Shown here piece by piece: positions 45,101 to 54,340 of a DNA stretch of 64,000 nucleotides. The translations under genes were made by a program, and so were the position numbers. This DNA comes from Thiosulfativibrio zosterae (GTDB taxonomy: Bacteria > Pseudomonadota > Gammaproteobacteria > Thiomicrospirales > Thiomicrospiraceae). The notes under the pieces are model-generated. The model made no database searches. It was not told the origin of the DNA and was given only the letters and a program-made list of their open reading frames with translations. Positions within the stretch are counted from its first letter, which is position 1, and each line of letters starts with the position of its first letter. Where the stretch lies: contig NZ_AP021888.1 of NCBI RefSeq assembly GCF_011398155.1, positions 1,905,501 through 1,969,500 of the forward strand, written 5' to 3'.

Positions 45101-45234
45101 TGCGTAATCAATAGGTTTTTTAAAATCAAGGGCAACACTAAGCTGGTCGCTATGAGTAACACGATGACAAACAGCAACACTTTTAGCTTTAAAGAGTAAT
45201 TGCGCCACTTTTGAAGACTTGAACGGATGACCAA
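42172..45234 (-). CDS. Large DUF748/AsmA-like envelope protein
   Basis: A 1020-residue inner-membrane-anchored periplasmic protein. One N-terminal helix (about 18-40, VLLFVIVLLIATSLVLPLIL) is followed by long beta-rich repeats of the AsmA/YhdP type. The C-terminal DUF748 block includes AIDLLRDKNNNIVLDVPISGDLNDPSFH (read in two parts) and AIALATKYAYDKATAIYLENV, then an OmpA-like end (LKKQPAVNLKVCGYYTAADQDYL). A TTG start at 45234 is supported by AAGGGAG five bp before. AsmA-like proteins form hydrophobic grooves that carry phospholipids across the periplasm; that role here is inference. A Lys/Asp/Glu/Gln-rich repeat (DKSQDKSQEK) lies mid-protein. Confidence 0.82.
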   Translation of the reverse strand: MVIRSSLQKWRNYSLKLKVLLFVIVLLIATSLVLPLILKNLLITQLQKQGFQTVELQSLGFNVFSGRLTLDGLTLKTSQAEPLKLQHLEVDLNWLGLLQRRLSLQKVALDNTQIILRFTPGQSLEVAGFTIPLNDTDKKPSTETDQPNPLVALGITMGVDTLRLSNVQLIVELPQGKRQVLIDEITLNHLQSWQPQDLAQLTFKIVIGPDAIGGQLAGDFWVQPFSEIKTLKGNVLLNQFNFARQQAFYPAEVGNLQGLLTTKIALELTQHHSQISLKNNLGLSLKDLQWSLGERAISQTQFDWVGNLNVDWHPTGDLAIRLEGLADSHGFDFKQPNQQLSFQTLHFPHKVSVSQKAGNLQGTYQGDLTLSDLMANLTSPESKQNSTKVNQIALKGQASFEGSLPKTAQEFPRFNFAYQQALALKEGKLHAKAQDLTAALNSFNVSVDGQGKMLDQQLSLDMQTTQSLTDFSATQQELHAAVKDNQWQGKVQVSLPLKASDETADKHNSLQLAVLGNLKLGLLKLDNPKQKTTIVDWQGLSSDIGFTTPQTLALSHFDLQGFKFGQPENATLPLVQWDSLQIDTLNLEDDQSLQIGKVHLERLASALLINPEKQLPQLDQTLAALGRTQHHEESTQDKSQDKSQEKLGDKPIEEKAKKQPVIDIASLTISPDSQLKITTQATVPAIESLVRVKQFEIGAIKSALPKHSTPLDIQVQVDDYAQLSLKGVVEPFGEKVNAQLKADISDLDLYHLSPLIKRDLGYRIESGGLNLQNTTKIVDSKLEAKNHLKLIGFALEKEPAQTKQTSEVKNSILDESNSSEMPDSPKVGAEASGVATALAIDLLRDKNNNIVLDVPISGDLNDPSFHPAQVIRVALQNALTSGSKAMLLMTLQPYGAIALATKYAYDKATAIYLENVKAVVGQATLKPDMDDYLNKVADLLKKQPAVNLKVCGYYTAADQDYLTQKQVSAAELPDRLFKLAQARQGLVKEQLVSKGVESNRLTLCHPSLKDEPQPGVSLSI

Positions 45235-45311
45235 ACGCTACTCCCTTGAAGTGATTGGATTCACAAACTAACAACACAAGATATTAGTGCACAGAATACT
45301 AAAATTCAGAC

Positions 45312-45342
45312 AAAAAAAAACCGAGATTGCTCTCGGTTTTTT
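45312..45342 (-). terminator. Terminator after rpsT
   Basis: On the minus strand, the stem AAAACCGAGA / TCTCGGTTTT with a four-base loop is followed by a long T run. It lies 27 bp after the rpsT stop. Confidence 0.88.
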
Positions 45343-45368
45343 CAAAAGTTAAGTTTAAGTTAACTTTA

Positions 45369-45632
45369 TTACGCCATTGCTTTGATGCGAGCGTTGATAC
45401 GGCTCTTTAAACGAGACGCTTTGTTCTTTGCAATAATGCCTTTACCAGCCATGTTGTCTAGGCTAGATTGTGCAACACGGAAAGCCGCAGTTGAGGCTGC
45501 TTTGTCGCCAGAAGCGATGGCTGCTAAAACTTTTTTAACGGTCGTGCGCATTGCAGAACGCATTGAAGCATTGTGAATACGTGCTTTAGCCGCTTGACGG
45601 GCTCTTTTAGTTGCTTGTGCTGAGTTTGCCAC
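45369..45632 (-). CDS. rpsT: 30S ribosomal protein S20
   Basis: Primary 16S rRNA-binding protein of the small subunit. The 87 residues match E. coli S20 (87) with the basic start [21 protein letters not shown] and the internal [14 protein letters not shown]. The ending [17 protein letters not shown] is canonical. It is monocistronic, with its own terminator. Its usual neighbours (murJ, ribF) are absent. Regulation in E. coli is by feedback on translation; no clear leader structure was identified here. Confidence 0.97.
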   Translation of the reverse strand: MANSAQATKRARQAAKARIHNASMRSAMRTTVKKVLAAIASGDKAASTAAFRVAQSSLDNMAGKGIIAKNKASRLKSRINARIKAMA

Positions 45633-45804
45633 TGTTTTTTCTCCAGGTATTTTTACATATTGAGATCCGTAGACCGCAAATACAACAGGTTTTATTAATC
45701 AAGCTTAAGTCCCCAAACCTGAAAGAACATTAAGAAAAACGGAATTATCCACTAATTCAATCACTTGTCAAATGAATTCCTAGGATTGAATTTAATCTAA
45801 CCCT

Positions 45805-47820
45805 TTAAACGCCGGTAAACACCAAAGCAATTACATCGTTGGTATAGCCATCGCCATTTTTATACTCACGATAACCTTGACTCACTTTGTAACCTATCAA
45901 ATAGGTCGACTGCAATCCTTTCCACAACACCGTATTTATCTGACCATTTTCAGCACTTAATAACTTAGCCGGCAAAGACAATTGCGCGCCTACTTTTAAA
46001 GACGCATGAGTAGTTGAAATGATATGGCCCTGACGATCGACAAACGCACTGAAAGTACTCTCGTTGACAGCTTGGGTTCGATACACCGGCTGAGTTTCTT
46101 GTAGCATGGCAGCAAACTGCGGTTCACTGTCGAAAATCAGCGCGATGCCCCCGACATTTTTGTGGCTAACCTGCCAATCTTTCACCGCAGCATGATAAAT
46201 GTAAGTGTGTTTGTCGTCATATAAAGGCGTGGCTTTAAACTCAGATACAAAATACGCTTGGGTATCTTGCAATTTTAAACACTGACTGACTTCGCTCATA
46301 TTGGGCATGGTCGTCCCTATCAGTTTGGTTTGTGACTTATCTGAAACCGCCAAAATTTTACCGTGCGTGTCATACAAAATGATGTTGGTATAGACCGTGT
46401 AAAGCTGGTTAATGTAGGCCAAAATTCGGCTAAGCTCATGAGTATCTTCGCCAGACACCTTGTTACCATCAACGGCTTTTGACAGCACTTTTCTAAAGGT
46501 GCTGTTCAGCGCCCACCAACGACAATCGTTAGCACGCTCGTACAAGTTTCTATCCATCACCTCAATCGATAAAGAGGCGCTCGATGCTATTTTGTCCTGA
46601 ATGGTCTTAACCAAAATATTGTGAATGTGGTGAATAAAACGTGTAAAAATTTCTTGAATATCAATACTGATATTTTGAAAACTATCCAAGACAGGCAAGA
46701 AAGATTTGACATCTCGTTTCAGCGATAAAATTTTACCATTTAAAATCACAATCAAGAGCAGGGTACTGACTTTAAGATTGGTTTCTTCCAACTCACTTAA
46801 ATAAAGAGGCGACTCACGCTCGATGGTTAAATCAATGGCGTCTAAATAATCTTTATCTGAAAACACCACTTGATTCGGCGCGCGCACCAATCCATACCAA
46901 GGTAACCCACAATACCCTTGATAGCCTTGAGTTTTGGTCGCAAACTGCAAACAAGGCCCTTCCATTCTGGGTTCTTGGTAACTGTCTGGGTTTTGAATTT
47001 GTAGCCCTGCTGAAAATTTTTCGGGCATATTGCAAGAAAAGGATTTGCCCATTTTGTCGAGCAACATAATCACATAGTCGGGTTGATTTTGATTAAGCAC
47101 TTGATAAATGCGCTTCATCTCATCTTCAAAGTTAAAACTTAAGCATAAGAGCCCCACGGTACGCAGCTGGCCGCCAATATTGGCTTGCATTTTTTTGGCA
47201 AATACATGAGCAGCTGACTTTTGAGGAAACAATTCGCAAGCACGATAAATTTCAACATAGTCTGCTTGAGAGTTGATGGTTTCATGGATGAGCGGGTCGT
47301 GACACTGCGAACTATGATTGGCTTCATCCAACTTTACCGCCACTTCACCCGATGGCGTGAGCAAAACCACATCATCATATACAGAATACTTAGCCACATA
47401 TTCTTGCAGACGGCGATGAATAAAGGCTTTTTGCTCGGGCGTTTTTTCTGCCGAGGCCATAAATTCAACCAAGTCATCATCGGTTGCCAAAAAGCCCACA
47501 TCGGCGGTTCGTTCAAACAAGTTTCTAATCAAGATATCAATGGCTGCTTGTGCTTTTAGCATCACTTCACTGTTGGCTTGGTTGATATAGCGCCCAATCA
47601 ATTCATTAATCATGATGTCGCGCAAATCTTGAAACTCTTTTTGCGTTTCAACAATCGACACCAGTAATTGCGGATCAATATTTTCATTGTTGATTTTGCC
47701 AACCATGGCAACCGTGGTCCACCACAGATCTTGATGCTGCAATTCTGCCAAATACTTTTTCACTTCAGGTAAGTATTGGGCAAACTGCTGATTGGATTTG
47801 CTGCCAGTCGATGAAAACAT
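45805..47820 (-). CDS. Soluble protein with two Cache-like sensor modules
   Basis: A 671-residue protein. The ATG at 47820 has AAGG nine bp before it; a TTG three codons upstream is also in frame. It has no signal peptide or convincing membrane helix. Two similar modules are seen: residues about 99-345 (RNLFERTADVGFLATDDDLVEFM, VYDDVVLLTPSGEVAVKLDE) and about 425-665 (RNLYERANDCRWWALNSTF, VYTNIILYDTHGKILAVSDK). Each has the Cache-like strand pattern with an Asp/Pro-x-Gly-x-[VI] turn. A helical N-terminal region with SIVETQKEFQDLRDIM precedes them. Related modules occur joined to CheW or signalling domains, but no output domain is visible here. Probably a cytoplasmic ligand sensor or scaffold (inference). 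Confidence 0.68.
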   Translation of the reverse strand: MFSSTGSKSNQQFAQYLPEVKKYLAELQHQDLWWTTVAMVGKINNENIDPQLLVSIVETQKEFQDLRDIMINELIGRYINQANSEVMLKAQAAIDILIRNLFERTADVGFLATDDDLVEFMASAEKTPEQKAFIHRRLQEYVAKYSVYDDVVLLTPSGEVAVKLDEANHSSQCHDPLIHETINSQADYVEIYRACELFPQKSAAHVFAKKMQANIGGQLRTVGLLCLSFNFEDEMKRIYQVLNQNQPDYVIMLLDKMGKSFSCNMPEKFSAGLQIQNPDSYQEPRMEGPCLQFATKTQGYQGYCGLPWYGLVRAPNQVVFSDKDYLDAIDLTIERESPLYLSELEETNLKVSTLLLIVILNGKILSLKRDVKSFLPVLDSFQNISIDIQEIFTRFIHHIHNILVKTIQDKIASSASLSIEVMDRNLYERANDCRWWALNSTFRKVLSKAVDGNKVSGEDTHELSRILAYINQLYTVYTNIILYDTHGKILAVSDKSQTKLIGTTMPNMSEVSQCLKLQDTQAYFVSEFKATPLYDDKHTYIYHAAVKDWQVSHKNVGGIALIFDSEPQFAAMLQETQPVYRTQAVNESTFSAFVDRQGHIISTTHASLKVGAQLSLPAKLLSAENGQINTVLWKGLQSTYLIGYKVSQGYREYKNGDGYTNDVIALVFTGV

Positions 47821-47944
47821 AAAAAACAACCTTGTTTAATGAGTGCGAATAAAGGAGAGTTTCAGCAACTAGCATACCAATCCTAAAAACCAGGGTTATG
47901 AATCCCCTGGAAACGAATTTTAGCATTTATTTTATGTAAAAAGA

Positions 47945-47956
47945 CCCAGGCCTGGT
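47945..47956. repeat. Near-exact copy of the dispersed palindrome
   Basis: CCCAGGCCTGGT matches 11 of 12 core positions, with flanks AAAAAGA and TATTTTT. It lies between yaiI and the double-Cache gene; the rest of that 191-bp gap shows nothing else. Confidence 0.65.
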
Positions 47957-48011
47957 TATTTTTACGCAATCTTGCACCAAAATAATCAATTTTGCGTAAG
48001 GAAAATAACAT

Positions 48012-48461
48012 TCAAGCGGGTTTAAATTTCACTAACCACTTGTCTAGTTGATTGGCAAACGCCATCTTATCGGCATTGCTAAAGGTAGAAGGGCCGCCGG
48101 TTTGAATGCCACTGGAACGCAGGCTTTCCATAAAGTCGCGCATATTCAAACGCTGGCGAATATTTTCGGTGGTGTAAAACTGGCCGCGCGGATTCAACGC
48201 CAACCCGCCCTTCTCAATCACTTCCGCCGCCAAAGGAATATCAGCGGTGATCACCAAATCTCCGGCGCTGAGTTCTTGAACAATATGATTATCAGCGACA
48301 TCAAATCCTGAACCCACCAGCTTAAACGACACATTAGCCGCCGGCGGAATGCGCATGGCATGGTTAGCGACCAACACCATTTTAATGCCCGTACGCGCTG
48401 CGGCTCGAAACAAGATCTCTTTAATCACTACCGGACAAGCATCGGCATCCACCCAAATCAT
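48012..48461 (-). CDS. yaiI: YaiI/YqxD family (DUF188) protein
   Basis: A 149-residue protein of the UPF0178 family, related to PIN-like nucleases. The start [21 protein letters not shown] and the internal [22 protein letters not shown] are the family's two conserved Asp-containing blocks, which could bind metal. The ending [12 protein letters not shown] is followed by [20 protein letters not shown]. The start overlaps the preceding oxidoreductase stop by 4 bp (ATGA). Biological role is unknown in any organism I can name. Confidence 0.9.
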   Translation of the reverse strand: MIWVDADACPVVIKEILFRAAARTGIKMVLVANHAMRIPPAANVSFKLVGSGFDVADNHIVQELSAGDLVITADIPLAAEVIEKGGLALNPRGQFYTTENIRQRLNMRDFMESLRSSGIQTGGPSTFSNADKMAFANQLDKWLVKFKPA

Positions 48462-51271
48462 GTTGCGTCCCTCGTGGCCAAGTCAAAAATCTGCGCCACA
48501 TGCAAGCCTTCACGCGCAGATAAATCCGCAATTTGATGACGACAACTGGTGCCAGTCGCCACAATCAAATCATCGGCCTGCGCTGCTTTAACCGCTGGCA
48601 ACAAGGCTTGATTAGCAATTTTGAGCGACACATCATAATGCTTATAACCAAAATCTCCCGCCATACCACAACAACCGGAATTGATGGTTTGCAATTGAAT
48701 ATCTGGAATCAGTTTAAGCGCCGCAATCACATCGCTTTGCTTGGCTAGAGATTTTTGATGACAATGAGTGTGCACCCAGACTTTTTGGAGTAAAGGTTTG
48801 AGTTTCTCGGTGTTGAGCTGGCCTTGCTGTTGCATGTGCAACAGCCATTCTTCAAACAATAAAAAGTCTTTGGGGGGCAACTCGTTTTTAAGCAACTTAG
48901 CCGCTTCATCGTGCCACACCAAAAGCTCTGAGGGTTCTATGCCAATCACTTGCGTCAGGTTTGGATGCTGCTGTAACTGGCTTTGAATCTGTGTTAAGGC
49001 ATTAAACGCCTCGTCCAATAATCCTTGCGAAATCAAAGCACGCGGCGAGGTTGCCATAAAAATCGGCACAGGGTTAAAGCCAAGTGCCTGCAAACAGCTA
49101 AACAGCGCCTTGCCAACTTCCGGCTCTTGGTATTGGGTATATAAATCGACCAACACCAAAACGGGTTCGGCATTTGGTTTAGGGATTTGGGCTTGCCACC
49201 AGCTTTGCAGCGTTTGTGGCTGAATTTTGGGCAACTGACGACGCTCATCCACGCCCATGGCGCGCTTTACAAGCGTCAAGGATTGCAGTTTGTTATAAGC
49301 TAGCGGCAAAATACTGCCCAACTTCATTAAGCTACCGTAATGTTGAATAGCCAATTGTGACAGCTTTTGCGCACTGGATTGCTTGCGGGTTTTGCGGGTT
49401 TGATACAGCACCTCAGCTTTCAAACTGGCCATATCAACACTGGCAGGACATTCCGAGGCACAGGCTTTGCAACTTAAACACAGCTCTAACGCATCTTGTA
49501 ATTCGTCACTCGATAAGGCTTCTAGCGGATTGGGTTCGGTTAGGGCATAGCGCAATAAATTACTGCGCCCTCTGGTGGAATAGGCTTCTTCACGAGTGGC
49601 TTGATAAGACGGACACATGGTGCCGCGCCCCGCCGATTTACGACAAGCCCCTGCGCCATTGCATTTTTCAACGGCATCTATCAAGGATAAGTCGGCAGAC
49701 CAATCGAGTTTGGGTGAGAGCAGTTGTTTGGGCTGACGGTCGGCGCGCAAATTTTGCGTAATCGGCATATCGCCGATAATCACGCCAGGATTTAGAAGAT
49801 TATGCGGATCAAAGGTTTGCTTAAGTTTAACCAAGCAACCATAAACTTCTTCGCCCACCTGTTCTTTGATAAAGGGCGCACGAATCCGACCATCGCCATG
49901 TTCGCCAGAAATCGCGCCACGGTATTTTTTAACCAATTTAGAATTGCGCTCGGCAATGGTTTGAAAGAGTTGTTTGCCTTCAGGCGTAACCAAATCCAGT
50001 TCGGGGCGAATGTGAATCAGTCCGACGGACGCATGACCGTAATAGACACACCCCACCTGAAGTTCGGCCATTAAGGCCTGCACATCTTCGTAATAATCCG
50101 GCAAAGACGCCACTGGCACGGCGGCATCTTCAATCACGGCCACTGCTTTTTGGCGAGTGGGTTTGCCCATTAATAAGCCCAAGCCGGCTTTGCGGATTTC
50201 CCAAACCTTATTGCTGTCTTGTGGCGCAATCATGGAAACGGCATAAGCACCGCGGTTTTTTAACCAGGCCTGGTCATTTTTAAGGCGTTTTTGCAGGTTT
50301 TCAGCCTCTTCATCAAACAGTTCAATCACCAAAACCGCTTGCGGATCACCTTCTATCCAAAAACGATTTTGCTGTTGCTCACGATTATTCAGCGTGCCAT
50401 CCAGCGTCGCCTTATCAATTAACTCAACCGCCGCAGGTTTAAACGCCAAATAATCTGGCACACACTCCAACGCAGCACGCACCGAATTAAAATGGGCGCA
50501 CAACAGCTGCCGATGTTTGGGCAACGCCACCAAGTTGAGCGTTGCCGTTTTGATGATGGCGAGCGTGCCTTCGCTACCGCAAATCAAAGGCGTTAGATTA
50601 AAGGGTTTGCCGTCAGGGTTAAAGGGTTGATGATGACGATAGAGTTCATCCAATGCATAACCGGTGTTACGGCGTTTAATACTGGGATGCGGAAAGTTGT
50701 CTAAAATCGCTTGGCCGTGTTGTTCAAGGATTTCAATGACCGTGCGATAAATCTCGCCCTCAAGATTTTGCAATTGTAATTTGGCGTGAAGTTCTGCCGA
50801 GCTGAGTTCTTTAAACTCTGTTTCCGAACCATCCGCCAAAATCACTTCAACCGATTTCACATGTTCGCGTGTCGTGCCGTAATAAACCGAGTAAGAACCA
50901 CAAGAATTATTACCAATCATACCGCCAATCATGGCGCGGTTTGAGGTTGAAGTATCCGGCGCAAAACGCAGGTTATGCGCCTTAACCACATCATTCAAAT
51001 CATCCTGAATCACCCCAGGCTCAACCATCACTTCTTTGCGCTCAGGCGAAAACCCTAAAATGTGCGTTAAATGCTGAGAAACATCAACAATCACACCCGA
51101 TCCAATCGCCTGCCCACCCAAAGAAGTACCGCCTGCGCGTAGCGTGATAGGCTGATTTTTAGATATTACAGTTTTAACCGTTTGTGCTAAATCGTATATT
51201 GTTTTTGGCGAATTAACCGTAAGTGGAATGATTTCATAAATGGAAGCATCCGTTCTAAACAAATGACTCAT
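48458..51271 (-). CDS. FAD-linked oxidase fused to iron-sulfur subunit (GlcD-GlcF/YdiJ type)
   Basis: A 937-residue fusion. Residues about 20-240 form a PCMH-type FAD-binding domain ([39 protein letters not shown]). About 240-500 form the FAD-oxidase C-domain ([32 protein letters not shown]). Then come Cys motifs ([38 protein letters not shown]), which fit [4Fe-4S] clusters, and a CCG-type domain ([24 protein letters not shown]). Related proteins oxidise D-lactate, D-2-hydroxyglutarate or glycolate and feed the quinone pool. A D-lactate substrate would fit the ldhA gene 42 kb away, but this is only suggestive. A palindrome copy is inside at 50263. Confidence 0.9.
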   Translation of the reverse strand: MSHLFRTDASIYEIIPLTVNSPKTIYDLAQTVKTVISKNQPITLRAGGTSLGGQAIGSGVIVDVSQHLTHILGFSPERKEVMVEPGVIQDDLNDVVKAHNLRFAPDTSTSNRAMIGGMIGNNSCGSYSVYYGTTREHVKSVEVILADGSETEFKELSSAELHAKLQLQNLEGEIYRTVIEILEQHGQAILDNFPHPSIKRRNTGYALDELYRHHQPFNPDGKPFNLTPLICGSEGTLAIIKTATLNLVALPKHRQLLCAHFNSVRAALECVPDYLAFKPAAVELIDKATLDGTLNNREQQQNRFWIEGDPQAVLVIELFDEEAENLQKRLKNDQAWLKNRGAYAVSMIAPQDSNKVWEIRKAGLGLLMGKPTRQKAVAVIEDAAVPVASLPDYYEDVQALMAELQVGCVYYGHASVGLIHIRPELDLVTPEGKQLFQTIAERNSKLVKKYRGAISGEHGDGRIRAPFIKEQVGEEVYGCLVKLKQTFDPHNLLNPGVIIGDMPITQNLRADRQPKQLLSPKLDWSADLSLIDAVEKCNGAGACRKSAGRGTMCPSYQATREEAYSTRGRSNLLRYALTEPNPLEALSSDELQDALELCLSCKACASECPASVDMASLKAEVLYQTRKTRKQSSAQKLSQLAIQHYGSLMKLGSILPLAYNKLQSLTLVKRAMGVDERRQLPKIQPQTLQSWWQAQIPKPNAEPVLVLVDLYTQYQEPEVGKALFSCLQALGFNPVPIFMATSPRALISQGLLDEAFNALTQIQSQLQQHPNLTQVIGIEPSELLVWHDEAAKLLKNELPPKDFLLFEEWLLHMQQQGQLNTEKLKPLLQKVWVHTHCHQKSLAKQSDVIAALKLIPDIQLQTINSGCCGMAGDFGYKHYDVSLKIANQALLPAVKAAQADDLIVATGTSCRHQIADLSAREGLHVAQIFDLATRDAT
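50263..50274. repeat. Dispersed ACCAGGCCTGGT palindrome, copy 6 (inside coding sequence)
   Basis: Exact core with flanks TTTTTTA and CATTTTTA inside the FAD/iron-sulfur oxidase gene, where it encodes part of NDQAWLKN. The flanks match the intergenic copies even though they are coding. Confidence 0.85.
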
Positions 51272-51273
51272 AA

Positions 51274-52056
51274 CTAGCGAAACTTAGTGGTGTGTGGGTT
51301 TTCTTTGGGTTGGCGCACACCGCGTTTTAACTCAAGCAAACAGGCTTGATACACTAATATGTAGATGCTTCGTTGCAACGCCATATAAAGCCCTGCCCAA
51401 CCATCTAGAAAGCCCAATTTGAAAATGTAGCGGCGAATAAACTTCCAAAAGGCACCCGCCGTTTTCCAAGCACTGAAACGCGCGCCCTTTTCATAATCCA
51501 CTTCGGCTTCAATGGTAGCCAGCTTAAAGCTTTTACCCCACCAAAAATCTAAGGTCGGCGCCATGTCATGCCTGACAACCCCCTCTAAAGTGGCGCGCTT
51601 GACATCTTCACAAATATAGGTGTGTTGCGAATCACAATAACTGACTTGGTTACGATTCACTAAACGAATATTTTTTTCAATTGAGCCGCCATATTTCAAC
51701 CAATGACCCAACAAGGCATTTTGCCGCTTAATGCGATAGGCTAAATAGTGCGGCGTGGACTCCATGAGTTTGCGAATATTCTGCGCCAACTCCAGCGTGA
51801 CCACTTCATCCTGATCGGTGAAAAACACCCAATCATGCGACGCGTTATTCAAGGCAAATTGCAATTGCAGCCCATACCCCGGCCAAGCATTTTGTAGCAC
51901 TCTTACTCCGAGAGACTGGGCTATTTCAACCGTTTTATCGGCACTAAAGGAATCCACTATCATCACCTCATCTGCCCACATAAGACTTTCTAGACAGCCC
52001 TTAAGGTATTTTTCTGCGTTATAGGTCAGAACAAAAGCGGTAATTTTGTGAGCCAT
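51274..52056 (-). CDS. Family 2 glycosyltransferase, LPS core type (WaaE-like)
   Basis: Cytoplasmic GT-A transferase of 260 residues. The opening ITAFVLTYNAEKYLKGCLES and the EVMIVDSFSADKTVEIA block give the nucleotide-binding half. The metal motif is FFTDQDEVV (D-x-D-E) and the later KRQNALLGHWLKYGG is typical of the WaaE/KdtX group, which adds glucose or another hexose to inner-core heptose. It lies in the LPS operon, 2 bp before the FAD oxidase gene and 8 bp after the GT87 gene. Sugar specificity cannot be read from the sequence. Confidence 0.85.
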   Translation of the reverse strand: MAHKITAFVLTYNAEKYLKGCLESLMWADEVMIVDSFSADKTVEIAQSLGVRVLQNAWPGYGLQLQFALNNASHDWVFFTDQDEVVTLELAQNIRKLMESTPHYLAYRIKRQNALLGHWLKYGGSIEKNIRLVNRNQVSYCDSQHTYICEDVKRATLEGVVRHDMAPTLDFWWGKSFKLATIEAEVDYEKGARFSAWKTAGAFWKFIRRYIFKLGFLDGWAGLYMALQRSIYILVYQACLLELKRGVRQPKENPHTTKFR

Positions 52057-52064
52057 AAGATTCC

Positions 52065-53333
52065 CTAAATATGAACATCTGTTGTGCGTGGTGTTTGGAT
52101 CGAAACAGGTGGTTTAAATAGCCAGTATAAGTACACTAAAAATAATATTAATAAACCGATGACTCTTAAATTGAAATCCCAAGACCAATCATGAATAAAG
52201 GTCCCCCTAAACAAATCTGAAGTAGACATGGATGTTAAAACAAAGAGACTTATTAAGGCCCAGATCATCTCGCTCTTACTATTTTCATTAAAGTGCCATA
52301 ATTGCCACAAGGTAATAAGATAGACAGGCCCTAAAAAAACCAATGTTGGCCCTTCTGTTCTTGGACTAAAAACCAAAATATACATGAGTGAAGCCGCCAA
52401 TATCATCATGAGTTGAGGCTGAGTAAAATGATGTTTTTGCGTGATCCAACGCTGAACTAAAACAGCAATCCCAACCAATGCCGCAAAAAACAGCATAATC
52501 AAAAAATAAGACTCTGCAAAAACTAAATTAAAGTTAACCTGCAAAAAAGCTCTTAAGTTTAAGAAAAAATGAATATAGGGTTCTTGATAAACCAGCGCCT
52601 TATCAATGACTAAAGTGCCAATCCAATCTGAATACAATTTGATTGCTGTTTCGCTTCCCCATAATAGAAATGGAATCGCGATTAAAAGCAAATGCCAAAA
52701 AAGGGTTGCCCATATGAAACGCATTCTTAAGTCTAAAAACAATAGTAATACCAAAACAATTGGATATAACTTCATATTGGTCACAAACGCTAAAACCAAT
52801 GCGGCCCATAACCATTGTTTTCGAATATAAAGTGCAACGCCAATCATCATTCCGGCAACAACAATTGTGTTTGATTGCAGATAGGTTCCGTTTAAGTGAA
52901 AATCTGTCAAAAACAAAAAGGTGCCCAAAATCACCAACCAAGATGGCAGGTTTGATAGAGAGGTCATAACTTGTTTAAACCCTGCATTATCTGTAAACCA
53001 TAACTTAAAAAGCCAATAACCCGCCAAAAAATAACTGAGCGTAGAAATCAACTGCCATAAAATTGCAGACGGGATTAAGGGTAAACCTGACATGGGAAGC
53101 AAGGGAAAGGCTAAAAATGTAGGACTGTACTTATAGAGATCAAACCCAGGGTATTGCGCATAAGGACTTAAGCCCTCTTTAAAATAATTAACAGCCTTGT
53201 AGAAGGTTTCATAAGCATAAGCGTTCGACTTAAGCTCTACAATGGGTACAGACAATAAATGCAAGGTCACGATTACAAAAAGTAGTAATGAAAATTTCAT
53301 TCCATTAGATAGTCTTGGCATACTTAAAGTCAT
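52065..53333 (-). CDS. Polytopic GT87/DUF2029-like glycosyltransferase
   Basis: Inner-membrane protein of 422 residues with about ten helices. The pattern FYKAVNYFKEGLSPYAQYPGFDLYKYSPTF (about 42-71, read in two parts) with its Tyr-Lys-Tyr-Ser-Pro motif is characteristic of the GT87 family, GT-C enzymes that use polyprenyl-phosphate sugars. The acidic residue in DFHLNGTYLQSN (first periplasmic loops) may be catalytic. It overlaps the upstream GT9 gene by 4 bp. The acceptor is probably an LPS or glycan intermediate; this is inferred from context. Confidence 0.78.
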   Translation of the reverse strand: MTLSMPRLSNGMKFSLLLFVIVTLHLLSVPIVELKSNAYAYETFYKAVNYFKEGLSPYAQYPGFDLYKYSPTFLAFPLLPMSGLPLIPSAILWQLISTLSYFLAGYWLFKLWFTDNAGFKQVMTSLSNLPSWLVILGTFLFLTDFHLNGTYLQSNTIVVAGMMIGVALYIRKQWLWAALVLAFVTNMKLYPIVLVLLLFLDLRMRFIWATLFWHLLLIAIPFLLWGSETAIKLYSDWIGTLVIDKALVYQEPYIHFFLNLRAFLQVNFNLVFAESYFLIMLFFAALVGIAVLVQRWITQKHHFTQPQLMMILAASLMYILVFSPRTEGPTLVFLGPVYLITLWQLWHFNENSKSEMIWALISLFVLTSMSTSDLFRGTFIHDWSWDFNLRVIGLLILFLVYLYWLFKPPVSIQTPRTTDVHI

Positions 53334-54340
53334 TCCAGTTTCTCTCTTAAAGTCTTAAAAACCATCTCGGGTGTAATGTCTGATAAACACTCTAGTTGAT
53401 AAGGACAACGCTCCTTAACGCATGGACTACAAAAGACTTTGGCGTTTAAAACCGTTGTTAAGGGTGAAGGCGGAGCAATCTCTGCTTCATTTGCAGCGCC
53501 GAACCAAGTTACAACTGGAACACCAATCGCACTGGCAGCATGCATAGGACCAGTATCATTGGTCACGACCGCCTTAGACGCTTTAAAAAGGAATAGGGTT
53601 TCTCTAAGAGTGGTTTGCCCTGCCAAATTGATAACGGCGTCATTCTCTGAACATAGCCCTTTAACTTGGTTGGCAAGGTCAATATCATCTGGGCCACCCA
53701 AAATAACCACCTTAAGCCCTAATTTAAGAGTAATGTTCAAAGCAACTTGAGCAAAATTGTTAGGAAACCAGCGTCGCGTTGGTGATATGGAACCGACTAT
53801 AAACGCAACATAAGCCTTTTCTGAGAGTTGATGTTTCAACAACAAATCATCCGTCGTACCCAACTCATCTTGACTAAAGTAGAGTTGAGGCAATATTAAG
53901 CGGCTATTCACCCCAAGAAAATCCGCTAATCGAGCATTATGCTCAAGACGATGAACAACTGTTTTAGACAAGGGTAAATGATGCGTTAATAAAAAACTTC
54001 TCAGCTCTTTTTCATAACCGATTCTGACGGGTACTTCTGCAATAAAAGGAAGCAATGCATACTTAAACGCATTGTGTAAAACGATGCAGGCATCAAAATC
54101 TGCACCTTTTAAGTCGGCTAAGCAAAAGCGCCAAAAAACTTTTTTAGAATAGACATGCAATTGATCAATAAACGGATTGGCAAGATAAATATCTTTCACC
54201 TGAGGTTCTGAGAAAACCTCAATAATTGCCTCTGGATAGCGTTGCTTCAATGCTTCAAAAATGGGTAGGGTATAAATGGCATCGCCAATTCGTTTTAACC
54301 CTAAAACCGCTATCTTATGAACTTTATTGGGAGTCATCAT
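53330..54340 (-). CDS. Family 9 glycosyltransferase (heptosyltransferase-like, WaaF/WaaQ group)
   Basis: GT-B transferase of 336 residues. The N-terminal KIAVLGLKRIGDAIYTLPIFEAL has the invariant Gly-Asp of heptosyltransferases. The C-terminal half has VILGGPDDIDLANQV, AVVTNDTGPMHAASAIGVPVV (NDTGPMH, read in two parts) and WFGAANEAEIAP. The Cys-rich ending CSPCVKERCPYQLECL is typical of WaaF and WaaQ. Which heptose it adds is not certain; heptosyltransferase II is the simplest fit beside waaC. It overlaps the VirK-like gene by 17 bp and the GT87 gene by 4 bp. Confidence 0.87.
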   Translation of the reverse strand: MMTPNKVHKIAVLGLKRIGDAIYTLPIFEALKQRYPEAIIEVFSEPQVKDIYLANPFIDQLHVYSKKVFWRFCLADLKGADFDACIVLHNAFKYALLPFIAEVPVRIGYEKELRSFLLTHHLPLSKTVVHRLEHNARLADFLGVNSRLILPQLYFSQDELGTTDDLLLKHQLSEKAYVAFIVGSISPTRRWFPNNFAQVALNITLKLGLKVVILGGPDDIDLANQVKGLCSENDAVINLAGQTTLRETLFLFKASKAVVTNDTGPMHAASAIGVPVVTWFGAANEAEIAPPSPLTTVLNAKVFCSPCVKERCPYQLECLSDITPEMVFKTLREKLE

